Made by a program: the position numbers and the translations under genes. Source: Colimorpha_A sp964630635 (GTDB taxonomy: Bacteria; Bacillota; Clostridia; Oscillospirales; CAG-272). From it: DNA of 10,427 nucleotides. The notes beneath the pieces are model-generated. The model was given only the letters and a program-made list of their open reading frames with translations, had not been told where the DNA came from and did not search any database. Shown one piece after another: positions 1-4,988 of this stretch; position 1 is the stretch's first letter, and each line of letters opens with the position of its first letter. The stretch is taken from positions 1 through 10,427 of the forward strand of contig CAZVVM010000064.1 in NCBI GenBank assembly GCA_964630635.1, written 5' to 3'.

Positions 1-515
1 TGAACGTTATCGAAGCCGATAAGCGGAACTGCGTTCTGTATACCGATATTATGAACGTCGAAGGTCACGATATTCGTAACGCCCATATTTTCAAGCTCCT
101 GAAGAGCTACCGCGCAGTCGAGCGACTCTCTTACGTGACGCTTGTCCTGACGGCTTTCGTAAAGCATAGGAAGAATAACGGTAATTCTGCGCGCCTTACC
201 TGCGATAGCGTTGATAACGCGCTTGAGGTCTGCAAAATGATCGTCAGGGCTCATTGGGAACTCCTTGCCGTACATTTTGTAAGTAACGCCGTAGTTATAC
301 ATATCGGCAATAATATAAATATCGCGTCCTCTGAAGGATTCGTGAAGGACTGCCTTGCCCTCACCGTTTGCAAATCTCTTGCACTCGGGCTTTACAACGA
401 AGGTATCGCATACAGCCGTTCCTCTCCATTCACGAAGGTAGCCGTCGACCTCGTCGACAAACTTCTCGCAACCGGGCATACATATAACCGTAAGCTCGCC
501 GTAATAATTATCCAT
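1..515 (-). CDS. prs: Ribose-phosphate pyrophosphokinase (PRPP synthase), 3' part outside the window
   Basis: Makes 5-phosphoribosyl-1-pyrophosphate from ribose 5-phosphate and ATP for nucleotide, histidine and tryptophan synthesis in the cytoplasm. The first 171 residues are visible. Family landmarks: RFANGEGKAVLHESFRGRDIYII-like block (residues 48-69, matching the RFSDGE...E.VRG.D.YII block of Prs), YESRQDKR (119-126, matching the ARQDR ATP-binding segment) and FDVHNIGIQ (152-160), with His155 at the place of the catalytic-region histidine of the VDLHA motif. The divergent wording (SPDDHFADLKRVI, LPMLYESRQDKR) matches the Clostridia subtype of PRPP synthase that I recall, not the enteric one. 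ATG at 515 is chosen because no in-frame ATG, GTG or TTG lies upstream before the promoter. Its own ribosome binding site is weak; the strong one lies further upstream, in front of an 8-codon leader (see leader entry). Family assignment is firm. Confidence 0.93.
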   Translation of the reverse strand, partial: MDNYYGELTVICMPGCEKFVDEVDGYLREWRGTAVCDTFVVKPECKRFANGEGKAVLHESFRGRDIYIIADMYNYGVTYKMYGKEFPMSPDDHFADLKRVINAIAGKARRITVILPMLYESRQDKRHVRESLDCAVALQELENMGVTNIVTFDVHNIGIQNAVPLIGFDNV

Positions 516-534
516 TTCCGTTTTCCGTCTGCAT
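508..534 (-). other. Eight-codon leader ORF overlapping the prs start
   Basis: Seen: an ATG at 534 opens an 8-codon reading frame (MQTENGNG) whose TAA (510-508) lies just inside prs, so the leader overlaps the prs ATG (515) in another frame. A good Shine-Dalgarno sequence, GGGAAGGAGA (554-545), sits about 11 nt before the leader ATG but about 30 nt before the prs ATG, which itself has only a CGGAAA-like match. Inference: ribosomes may load at the leader and reinitiate at prs, coupling the two. It may equally be a chance short ORF. Confidence 0.3.
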
Positions 535-592
535 AAAAGCAGACTCTCCTTCCCGCACCGTTCTTGACTGAAAAAGTCGTATTGATAGAGTT

Positions 593-621
593 ATTATACC
601 ATATATCAAAATACTAATCAA
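593..621 (-). promoter_or_regulatory. Predicted sigma-A promoter of prs
   Basis: On the minus strand TTGATT (621-616) and a perfect TATAAT (598-593) are separated by 17 bp. The predicted start lies near 586, giving a 5' untranslated region of about 70 nt in front of prs. Confidence 0.65.
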
Positions 622-629
622 GTATATTT

Positions 630-659
630 TTGACATAATTACGCTTTTAATGACAAAAT
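630..659 (+). promoter_or_regulatory. Possible promoter of spoIVB
   Basis: A perfect TTGACA at 630-635 is followed after 18 bp by CAAAAT (654-659), a 4/6 match to TATAAT. Only the -35 is good. Known spoIVB genes are read by the forespore sigma factors; I could not see a convincing forespore-type -35/-10 pair, so this call is tentative. Confidence 0.3.
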
Positions 660-722
660 TTATTTATAAAACGAGAAAAATTTGCTTGTTATAAAAATCC
701 GACAGAAAGCCAAAATAAACGT

Positions 723-740
723 AGCCGCAAAAAAGCGGCT
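723..740. repeat. Perfect hairpin in front of spoIVB
   Basis: AGCCGC (723-728) and GCGGCT (735-740) form a 6-bp stem around an AAAAAA loop. It is not followed by a T tract, so it is not a terminator. If spoIVB starts at 772, it lies in the untranslated leader. Confidence 0.4.
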
Positions 741-771
741 TGAAATAAAAAAGGAACGGCAGAGCGGAAAA

Positions 772-1815
772 ATGGCAGCAAAAAAAGCGTACAGATGCAG
801 ATGCGTGCGCGCCGTTTCGGCGACACTTGTCGTCTGCTCATTACTACTTTCATTCTGTTTAATATCGGTTTCGGCAGAGGAAAAAACCGATATAGCAGAA
901 AAGCGTTTATGCGTCGGGGGCTTCGCCTTCGGCGTCCGTTTCGGTACAGCCGGCGTGCTCGTTCTCGACACGCCGAGCGTAATATCGGACGGAAGAAAGC
1001 TGACGCCCGCCCTTGACGCGGGCATAAAAGTCAAGGATATAATAACGAAGGTAAACGGAACCGAGGTCAATACCGCAGAATCGGTGTCAATGCTTATCGA
1101 AAGCTGTAAGGACGGCACCGAAATCACCGTCAAACGCGGCGAAAGCGAGATAACGGTCAAGGTCATTCCCGTCAAAGAGGACGTAACGGGCATTTACCGC
1201 GCAGGGCTTAAACTCAAGGACAGTATGGCAGGCATAGGAACGGTCACCTACGTCGACCCGCGAACGGGTGAGTTCGGCGGTCTCGGACACGGTATTTGCG
1301 ACCCCGAAACGGGAGTTCTTATGCCGCTTCGGAGCGGCTCGGCAATAAGCGTCGAGATAGGCGGAGTTATTAAAGGAAAAAGCGGAAAACCCGGAGAAAT
1401 AAAGGGCTACTTTCTCTCGGAGCGGACAGGTAACGTGAAGAGCAATACCGTCTGCGGCGTTTTCGGATATTTTTCATCTCTCCCGTCACTCGGCGAGCCG
1501 ATTCCCGTCGGCACCCGTGACGACGTAAAGGAAGGCAAAGCAACGGTCTATTCCACCCTCGGTGACGACGGCGTAAAGCAGTACGAGGTCGAAATTTCAA
1601 AGATCAACCGCACAAGCACCGATAATAAAAGCTTCGTCATCACGGTAACCGATCCCGTGCTTAAAGAGAGAAGCGGCGGAATAGTTCAGGGAATGTCGGG
1701 GTCTCCAATCGTGCAGGACGGTAAGCTCGTCGGCGCCGTCACACACGTTCTCATCTCGGATCCCTGCCGCGGCTACGGTGTGTTTATCGAAAATATGCTG
1801 AACGCAGCGGGGTAA
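772..1815 (+). CDS. spoIVB: SpoIVB-type S55 peptidase (sporulation signalling protease)
   Basis: Known role: SpoIVB is secreted from the forespore into the intermembrane space and cuts SpoIVFA, which releases SpoIVFB to process pro-sigma-K. The 347-residue product from ATG 772 has an N-terminal hydrophobic signal/anchor (about residues 13-35), a PDZ domain (about 45-135) and the S55 peptidase domain. Landmarks: TYVDPRTGEFGGLGHGI with the catalytic-type His173, the TDP Asp294, and GIVQGMSGSPI with Ser309 in a GxSG motif, followed by GAVTHV and GYGVFIE. All three triad positions look intact. The frame stays open upstream to a TTG at 682, but that start has no ribosome binding site and would put a 30-residue charged tail before the signal; AAGGAA at 751-756 supports 772 only moderately. 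B. subtilis SpoIVB is longer (about 425 residues). The usual neighbours recN and spo0A are not here. Confidence 0.92.
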   Translation: MAAKKAYRCRCVRAVSATLVVCSLLLSFCLISVSAEEKTDIAEKRLCVGGFAFGVRFGTAGVLVLDTPSVISDGRKLTPALDAGIKVKDIITKVNGTEVNTAESVSMLIESCKDGTEITVKRGESEITVKVIPVKEDVTGIYRAGLKLKDSMAGIGTVTYVDPRTGEFGGLGHGICDPETGVLMPLRSGSAISVEIGGVIKGKSGKPGEIKGYFLSERTGNVKSNTVCGVFGYFSSLPSLGEPIPVGTRDDVKEGKATVYSTLGDDGVKQYEVEISKINRTSTDNKSFVITVTDPVLKERSGGIVQGMSGSPIVQDGKLVGAVTHVLISDPCRGYGVFIENMLNAAG

Positions 1816-1820
1816 AAATA

Positions 1821-1852
1821 AAGGCAATACCGTGAAAACGGTATTGCCTTTT
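1821..1852. terminator. Bidirectional terminator between spoIVB and the XRE gene
   Basis: A perfect 13-bp stem, AAGGCAATACCGT (1821-1833) with ACGGTATTGCCTT (1838-1850), closes a GAAA tetraloop. Short T runs follow on both strands. It sits between two convergent genes and overlaps neither coding region. Confidence 0.85.
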
Positions 1853-1854
1853 AA

Positions 1855-2097
1855 TCATTCAAGTCCCAAAAGCCAATTCACGGAAACCTTCAAAATTCTC
1901 GCAAGCTCGCGCAATTCATAGTCCGCAACGAAACGCGTTCCGATCTCAATTCTTGAAATACTGTCTCGCTCAATAATTATCCCGGCAACCTGCAACTGCG
2001 CCGCAAGATCACTCTGCGTCATACGGTGCTTGCACCTCGCTTCGTGTATCCTGTCACCGCAAACGTTCTTTTTGCCGTTATAATCGTAAATCTTCAT
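1855..2097 (-). CDS. Small XRE-family transcriptional regulator (80 aa)
   Basis: A single helix-turn-helix domain fills almost the whole protein: GDRIHEARCKHRMTQSDLAAQL (14-35) is helix 1 and 2, SISRIEIGTRFVADYELRELARIL (46-69) covers the recognition helix and helix 4, and VSVNWLLGLE (71-80) is the usual end of the fold. The N-terminus KIYDYNGKKNVCG followed by an XRE domain is a layout I recall from short Clostridia regulators, which is why I keep the ATG at 2097 although no clear Shine-Dalgarno sequence precedes it. There is no sensor domain. It lies 34 bp downstream of the second regulator on the same strand, so the two are probably one transcript. Target and ligand unknown; the divergent SLOG promoter is the obvious candidate target. 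Confidence 0.85.
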   Translation of the reverse strand: MKIYDYNGKKNVCGDRIHEARCKHRMTQSDLAAQLQVAGIIIERDSISRIEIGTRFVADYELRELARILKVSVNWLLGLE

Positions 2098-2131
2098 AAT
2101 AGCAACCGAATAATATAGTTATAGGAATTTC

Positions 2132-2335
2132 TCAATCCTTTACGTATTCAATAATATCGCTGATATCACATCCGAGAGCTTCGCATATACGGTCTAAAAT
2201 ATAGCTGTCGTAACGAACGACGCGGTTTTTATAGTAACGGTCTATCGTTTGAAATTTGACCTCTGTCCGCTTTGCTAACTCATAACGAGTAATTCCGCAT
2301 TTATCTAAATATTTGTCGATAGTAAGTCTTACCAT
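2132..2335 (-). CDS. Small Cro/CI-type HTH regulator (67 aa)
   Basis: The protein is one Cro/CI-like domain of the HTH_26 kind: MVRLTIDKYLDKCGITRYELAKRT (1-24), VKFQTIDRYYKNRV (26-39, turn and recognition helix) and LDRICEALGCDISDIIEYV (48-65, the typical tail of this family). The frame is open 17 codons further upstream, but ATG at 2335 is the start: a strong GGGAGGGA (2348-2341) lies 5 nt before it, and the predicted promoter overlaps the longer version. It is the first gene of a two-regulator operon and is divergent from the SLOG gene with only about 110 bp between start codons, sharing an overlapping promoter region. It probably acts as an autoregulator or as the switch for the SLOG gene (inference). 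Confidence 0.88.
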   Translation of the reverse strand: MVRLTIDKYLDKCGITRYELAKRTEVKFQTIDRYYKNRVVRYDSYILDRICEALGCDISDIIEYVKD

Positions 2336-2357
2336 AAATATCCCTCCCTTGATATAC

Positions 2358-2386
2358 ATTCTAAAAAATATATACCCGATTGACAA
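2358..2386 (-). promoter_or_regulatory. Predicted promoter of the two-regulator operon
   Basis: On the minus strand TTGTCA (2386-2381) and TAGAAT (2363-2358) are separated by 17 bp. The -35 shares five of its six base pairs with the -35 of the opposite promoter, so the two cannot be occupied at the same time. Confidence 0.6.
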
Positions 2387-2408
2387 TTTACCTATGAGAG
2401 TATATACT
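2380..2408 (+). promoter_or_regulatory. Predicted promoter of the SLOG gene
   Basis: TTGACA (2380-2385), a 17-bp spacer and TATACT (2403-2408). The predicted start is near 2415. It overlaps the -35 of the divergent regulator promoter and is covered by a dyad (2390-2417). Confidence 0.7.
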
Positions 2409-2417
2409 TATATAGGT
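2390..2417. promoter_or_regulatory. 28-bp dyad, candidate repressor operator
   Basis: ACCTAT (2390-2395) and ATAGGT (2412-2417) are inverted arms around a perfect palindrome AGTATATACT (2399-2408). Arms and core share the same centre (2403/2404), and 11 of 14 positions pair. The core lies on the -10 box of the SLOG promoter, where a bound dimer of one of the adjacent HTH proteins would block RNA polymerase (inference). Confidence 0.55.
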
Positions 2418-2444
2418 ATATAATCGAAAGGAAACTTTTATTCA

Positions 2445-2777
2445 ATGAAATTACTTATAGTTGGCTCACGAAGCATCGAGAACTTCGACTTATCACCGTA
2501 TATATCTGCGGACGTTGATGCGATAATCAGCGGCGGTGCCTGCGGAATAGACAGCTTGGCAGAGCAATATGCCGATTTGCACCGTCTCACCAAATATATC
2601 CTGCGCCCGCGCTATGATCTTTACGGACGCGCCGCGCCTCTCAAACGAAACGAGCAAATGGTCGATATGGCAGACAGCGTGCTTGTAATTTGGGACGGTG
2701 TCTCAAAAGGCGCACAATATACCCTTAAATATGCAAAGAAAAAGAACAAGCAGATAACGCTCGTTCAACATACTTAA
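2445..2777 (+). CDS. SLOG-domain protein (DUF2493 / YspA-like)
   Basis: A 110-residue, single-domain Rossmann-like protein. Motifs: KLLIVGSRSI (2-11) is the first strand and nucleotide-binding loop; AIISGGACGIDSLAEQYA (26-43) is the glycine-rich SLOG signature; YGRAAPLKRNEQMVDMAD (60-77) is the conserved basic segment; VLVIWDGVSKGAQYTLKYA (79-97) is the last strand with the glycine-containing loop. Known: SLOG proteins (relatives of LOG and DprA) are thought to bind or process nucleotide-type ligands, and several sit in conflict systems; the role of the small DUF2493 group is not established. AAAGGA (2427-2432) lies 12 nt before the ATG. It is divergent from two HTH genes with a shared operator-like dyad and converges on doc at a terminator, which suggests regulated accessory use. 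Function cannot be stated. Confidence 0.85.
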   Translation: MKLLIVGSRSIENFDLSPYISADVDAIISGGACGIDSLAEQYADLHRLTKYILRPRYDLYGRAAPLKRNEQMVDMADSVLVIWDGVSKGAQYTLKYAKKKNKQITLVQHT

Positions 2778-2792
2778 ATTATAACTAAACGA

Positions 2793-2824
2793 AAGAACAG
2801 CAAGCCGCTTGGCTTGCTGTTCTT
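2793..2824. terminator. Bidirectional terminator between the SLOG gene and doc
   Basis: A perfect 14-bp stem (2793-2806 with 2811-2824) closes a GCTT loop. It ends inside the last codon of doc, so doc and its terminator overlap by two bases. Interrupted T runs follow on either strand. Confidence 0.85.
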
Positions 2825-3197
2825 ACTTGTTTTCAATTATCCAATCAAGAAGCTCTTGATATTTCATCTCCCCTGCCGCGACGGCAAGACCTACGCGGGC
2901 GACTTCTTCGTTCGTCGGACGAATCTTAATGCCGTTTGCTTCTAAAAACGTCAATAGCACGTACATTCCTATGCGCTTGTTTCCGTCGACAAACGCGTGA
3001 TTTGATATAAGCGCATATCCGAGACGCGCTCCTTTTTCCTCTTTTGCCGGATAAAGCTCCTGTCCGTCAAAGGTAGCAAAAGCCGATTCAAGCGCACTGT
3101 TAAGAAGCGCAATATCACGTACGTTCGGATCTCCGCCCGTTTCCTCGGTAATGAGCTTGTGTAAAAGCATAACTTTTTCGTCTGAAAACTTAATCAT
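2823..3197 (-). CDS. doc: Doc-family (Fic fold) toxin of a type II toxin-antitoxin system
   Basis: Known: Doc phosphorylates elongation factor Tu and stops translation until neutralised by Phd. The 124-residue product has the usual Doc length. The defining motif HAFVDGNKRIG is at residues 67-77, matching the Doc form HxFx(D/N)(A/G)NKR, with the His67, Asp71, Asn73, Lys74 and Arg75 positions all present. The upstream part LLHKLITEETGGDPNVRDIALLNSALE (11-37) and the helix after the motif (YVLLTFLEANG) are typical. The start codon overlaps the antitoxin stop by one base (TAATG), so translation is coupled; GGAG lies 12 nt before the ATG inside the antitoxin gene. The Lys in NKR separates it from true Fic AMP-transferases. 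No damage is visible, so an active toxin is likely. Confidence 0.93.
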   Translation of the reverse strand: MIKFSDEKVMLLHKLITEETGGDPNVRDIALLNSALESAFATFDGQELYPAKEEKGARLGYALISNHAFVDGNKRIGMYVLLTFLEANGIKIRPTNEEVARVGLAVAAGEMKYQELLDWIIENK

Positions 3198-3439
3198 TAT
3201 TTTGCCAGCTCCTCAAATGCAGGACGGTAAAGCTTCAATATGCGCGCGGCGATAAAATCTATCTTCTCGTCGTCAGTCATCTCAATGCTCGTGTCATTTT
3301 CTATATCGACCAATCTGTATTTCGGCTTGTTGTTCTTGAAAATATAAAGCTCGCCGTGCTTTTCCGTCAGCTTCGCAACTCTGGAAAAATTCTGATTTGC
3401 TTCCGTGATTGAAACGATCTTTTCAGTGTTTATATTCAT
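3197..3439 (-). CDS. phd: Phd/YefM-family antitoxin
   Basis: An 80-residue antitoxin. The N-terminal Phd/YefM DNA-binding domain is seen in IVSITEANQNFSRVAKLTEKHGELYIFKNNKPKYRLVDIE (8-47). The acidic, helical C-terminus (from about residue 50, ending PAFEELAK) should be the part that binds the toxin. ATG at 3439 is chosen because AAAGGGG (3453-3447) lies 7 nt upstream; the alternative TTG at 3445 would leave only one base between the site and the start. It is the first gene of the pair and overlaps doc by one base. Phd-type proteins repress their own operon, and the promoter upstream has an inverted repeat around its -35 that would suit this. Confidence 0.92.
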   Translation of the reverse strand: MNINTEKIVSITEANQNFSRVAKLTEKHGELYIFKNNKPKYRLVDIENDTSIEMTDDEKIDFIAARILKLYRPAFEELAK

Positions 3440-3471
3440 TTTCAAACCCCTTTCGTTGTAGTTGCAATATT

Positions 3472-3500
3472 ATTATATACGTTATTTAGGATATTGTCAA
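3472..3500 (-). promoter_or_regulatory. Consensus promoter of phd-doc
   Basis: On the minus strand a perfect TTGACA (3500-3495), 17-bp spacer and perfect TATAAT (3477-3472). Predicted start near 3465, about 26 nt before the antitoxin start codon. Such a strong promoter would need autorepression. Confidence 0.8.
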
Positions 3501-3516
3501 CCTATAATTTATCCTA
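3487..3516. promoter_or_regulatory. Inverted repeat flanking the phd-doc -35, candidate autorepression site
   Basis: TAGGATA (3487-3493) and TATCCTA (3510-3516) are perfect 7-bp inverted arms 16 bp apart. One arm lies in the spacer, the other upstream of the -35, so the pair brackets the -35 box. Binding by Phd or Phd-Doc is inferred from family behaviour only. Confidence 0.45.
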
Positions 3517-3546
3517 TTTTATGAAATTTGAGGTAAATTTGTTGTC

Positions 3547-3597
3547 TTTGATAAAGCGAGCGTGGGAGGTACGGGTCGTCGAGGCGCCGACCCCTAC
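3547..3597. repeat. Palindromic interspersed element, copy A
   Basis: It begins TTTGATAAAGCGAGCGTGGG and ends CCCCTAC. GGGTCG (3573-3578) and CGACCC (3588-3593) make a 6-bp stem. Start, hairpin position and end match copy B at 3618-3679, but the stem bases differ and pair within each copy. This fits a small non-coding repeat family held by structure. I recall related GTGGG...CCCTAC elements between genes of gut Clostridia, but could not check copy number. Confidence 0.5.
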
Positions 3598-3617
3598 CAA
3601 TTAAAGTGGCAAAGATT

Positions 3618-3679
3618 TTTGATATAGCGAATAGAGTGAGTGTGGGAGCAACGGACGGTCAGAGGACGCCCGTCCCTAC
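3618..3679. repeat. Palindromic interspersed element, copy B
   Basis: It begins TTTGATATAGCGA, then GAGTGTGGGAG, and ends CCGTCCCTAC. GGACGG (3653-3658) and CCGTCC (3670-3675) make the stem, with an 11-nt loop. It is a diverged relative of copy A, about 20 bp downstream of it, in the same orientation. Confidence 0.5.
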
Positions 3680-3721
3680 ACCCTCTCCGCCCCTTCGGGG
3701 CACCTCTCCCAAAGGGCGAGG
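3680..3721. repeat. CCCTCTCC-type palindromic element with two hairpins
   Basis: Directly follows copy B. GCCCC (3689-3693), TTC, GGGGC (3697-3701) form one tight hairpin; CCTCTCCC (3703-3710), AAA, GGGCGAGG (3714-3721) form a second with 7 of 8 pairs. The wording (CCCTCTCCGCC...CACCTCTCCCAAAGGG) resembles a widespread intergenic repeat of gut Clostridia as I recall it. The frames that stay open across it are not protein-like. Confidence 0.55.
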
Positions 3722-3783
3722 CAAAACAACGTGGCGAAGCTTCCCTAATCTGAAAGAGGTTTCCAAAGGGGAAAACGTGTGCA

Positions 3784-3805
3784 GAATTTTGCATAGGCAA
3801 AATTC
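3784..3805. repeat. Perfect 9-bp hairpin, first of two alike
   Basis: GAATTTTGC (3784-3792), loop ATAG, GCAAAATTC (3797-3805). It is enclosed by an imperfect outer pairing of CCAAAGGGGA (near 3763-3772) with TCCCCTTGG (near 3816-3824). No T tract follows. Confidence 0.5.
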
Positions 3806-3826
3806 AAACCGGTTGTCCCCTTGGCA

Positions 3827-3864
3827 CGTTTCTTTGCGAGCGTTTCTTTGCGTGGGCAAAGAAA
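3827..3864. repeat. Direct repeat merging into a perfect 9-bp hairpin
   Basis: CGTTTCTTTGCG occurs at 3827-3838 and 3841-3852. The second copy supplies the left arm of TTTCTTTGC (3843-3851), loop GTGG, GCAAAGAAA (3856-3864). Stem length, loop length and the TTTGC-NNNG-GCAAA centre match the hairpin at 3784-3805 (there TTTTGC/GCAAAA), 59 bp upstream. It ends 10 bp before the -35 of the next gene. Confidence 0.5.
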
Positions 3865-3874
3865 TGCGGAAAAA

Positions 3875-3903
3875 TTGACACGATGTTCCCAATATGTTAT
3901 AAT
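3875..3903 (+). promoter_or_regulatory. Consensus promoter of the GH20-like gene
   Basis: Perfect TTGACA (3875-3880), 17-bp spacer and perfect TATAAT (3898-3903). Predicted start near 3910, leaving about 22 nt before the ATG with AAGGAG (3919-3924) 7 nt upstream of it. Confidence 0.8.
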
Positions 3904-3931
3904 ATCCCCATAAAACACAAGGAGAATCACA

Positions 3932-4888
3932 ATGCAAAACGACAAATTCATGTGGGCGCATCTATTGCACCTCGGAAGCAATATGTGGAACGAGGAAGGC
4001 AATACGCGCGGACGCACTCACCGCTCAACTCCCTGCGCGTCAAACGTCCTGCGCTTTGACCGCGAGCTTTGGCATTCACATACAAAAGAACTACGAAATA
4101 TCGGCGTAAATACCCTCATCATCGACGTCGCAGAGTCGCTGCTCTATAAATCTCACCCCGAAATCTCCGCCGAAGGCGCACTCACGCACGAGGAAATGTC
4201 GGCAGAGGTTCAGCGTCTCAAGGATATGGGCTTTGAGGTCATTCCGAAGCTCAATTTCTCGACCGCGCACGATATATGGCTTAAAGATTATTCGCGTATG
4301 ATCTCAACGCCGATCTACTATCAGGTCTGCCGCGACGTTATAGAGGAGGTCGCAGAGGTATTCAAGCCAAACCATTTTCACCTCGGAATGGACGAGGAAA
4401 CGATGGGAAATCAGCGCAATCAGATGATCGCAATCGTCCGTCAGCACGAGCTTTGGTGGCACGATTTCTACTATCTCGTCGAGTGCGTCGAGCGCGTCGG
4501 CGCGCGCCCCTGGATATGGGCTGACTACTTCTGGTCGCACCCCGAGGAGTGCATCGAAAAAATGCCGAAATCCGTCGTTATGTGCGGCTGGTATTACTGG
4601 AAGTGCTTCGGCGAGGAGATCAAAAAATCGAAGGAGCTTCAAACGATGCTCGCGGGCTTTGAGCGCCTTTCGGCTCTCGGCTACGATCAGGTGCCGACAG
4701 CAAGCGTCTGGGCAGAGCCGGATAACCTCGAGGAGCTCGTCGGATACTGCGCGGAGCGCATCGACCCTTCGCATTGGCTCGGTATGATGCAGACGACCTG
4801 GGAGCGCATCGACCGCGACTGGATGCACGTCCATAAAACGGCAATCAACAGCATAAAAAACGCAATGGAAATTTACAAATCGAAATAA
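3932..4888 (+). CDS. GH20-like TIM-barrel glycoside hydrolase, cytoplasmic
   Basis: A 318-residue protein without signal peptide or membrane segment. HFHLGMDEE (148-156) resembles the H(I/L)GGDE catalytic motif of family 20 beta-N-acetylhexosaminidases, with Asp154-Glu155 at the place of the Asp-Glu pair; the second Gly of GGDE is Met here. FEVIPKLNFSTAHDIWL (101-117) fits the strand before it, where GH20 enzymes read IP.id.PGH, and RPWIWADYFW (192-201), VMCGWYYW (216-223) and PTASVW (255-260) are aromatic strand ends as expected in a sugar-binding barrel. It is shorter than usual GH20 enzymes and lacks their N-terminal domain. ATG 3932 has a good AAGGAG. It is monocistronic, between its own promoter and terminator. 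The likely role is trimming of an imported amino-sugar oligosaccharide; the substrate cannot be told and another related barrel family is possible. Confidence 0.65.
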   Translation: MQNDKFMWAHLLHLGSNMWNEEGNTRGRTHRSTPCASNVLRFDRELWHSHTKELRNIGVNTLIIDVAESLLYKSHPEISAEGALTHEEMSAEVQRLKDMGFEVIPKLNFSTAHDIWLKDYSRMISTPIYYQVCRDVIEEVAEVFKPNHFHLGMDEETMGNQRNQMIAIVRQHELWWHDFYYLVECVERVGARPWIWADYFWSHPEECIEKMPKSVVMCGWYYWKCFGEEIKKSKELQTMLAGFERLSALGYDQVPTASVWAEPDNLEELVGYCAERIDPSHWLGMMQTTWERIDRDWMHVHKTAINSIKNAMEIYKSK

Positions 4889-4891
4889 AAG

Positions 4892-4925
4892 AAAACGCCT
4901 TGAAGTGTTGGCTTCAAGGCGTTTT
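4892..4925. terminator. Terminator of the GH20-like gene
   Basis: A 14-bp perfect stem, AAAACGCCTTGAAG (4892-4905) with CTTCAAGGCGTTTT (4912-4925), loop of 6 nt. The A and T ends give it a T tract on both strands, so it could also serve the convergent araB, which ends 64 bp away. Confidence 0.88.
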
Positions 4926-4988
4926 AAATACTCATCATTCTGCTGCTCACAGACGGCTCGCTGCATCGTTCAATCAAACTCCCGATAT

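Noticed and set aside
51..536. 161-codon open frame on the plus strand
   Set aside because: It is antisense to prs. The minus-strand frame has clear PRPP synthase motifs; this one has none.
660..1193. 177-codon open frame on the minus strand
   Set aside because: Antisense to the signal and PDZ regions of spoIVB; low-complexity Thr/Val/Ser composition typical of a shadow frame.
2823..3197. Fic-type AMP-transferase
   Set aside because: The motif HAFVDGNKR has Lys before Arg and the length and partner of Doc; true Fic enzymes have HxFx(D/E)GNGR.
3547..3721. CRISPR array
   Set aside because: The elements are palindromic units with differing stems and irregular spacing, without identical repeats or regular spacers.
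3594..4017. Several overlapping open frames of 68-100 codons on both strands
   Set aside because: They run through palindromic repeats, hairpins and the promoter of the next gene, and resemble no protein. Stop codons are scarce there because the repeats are GC-rich.
4304..4966. 220-codon open frame on the minus strand
   Set aside because: Antisense to the GH20-like gene and across its terminator; no recognisable domain.
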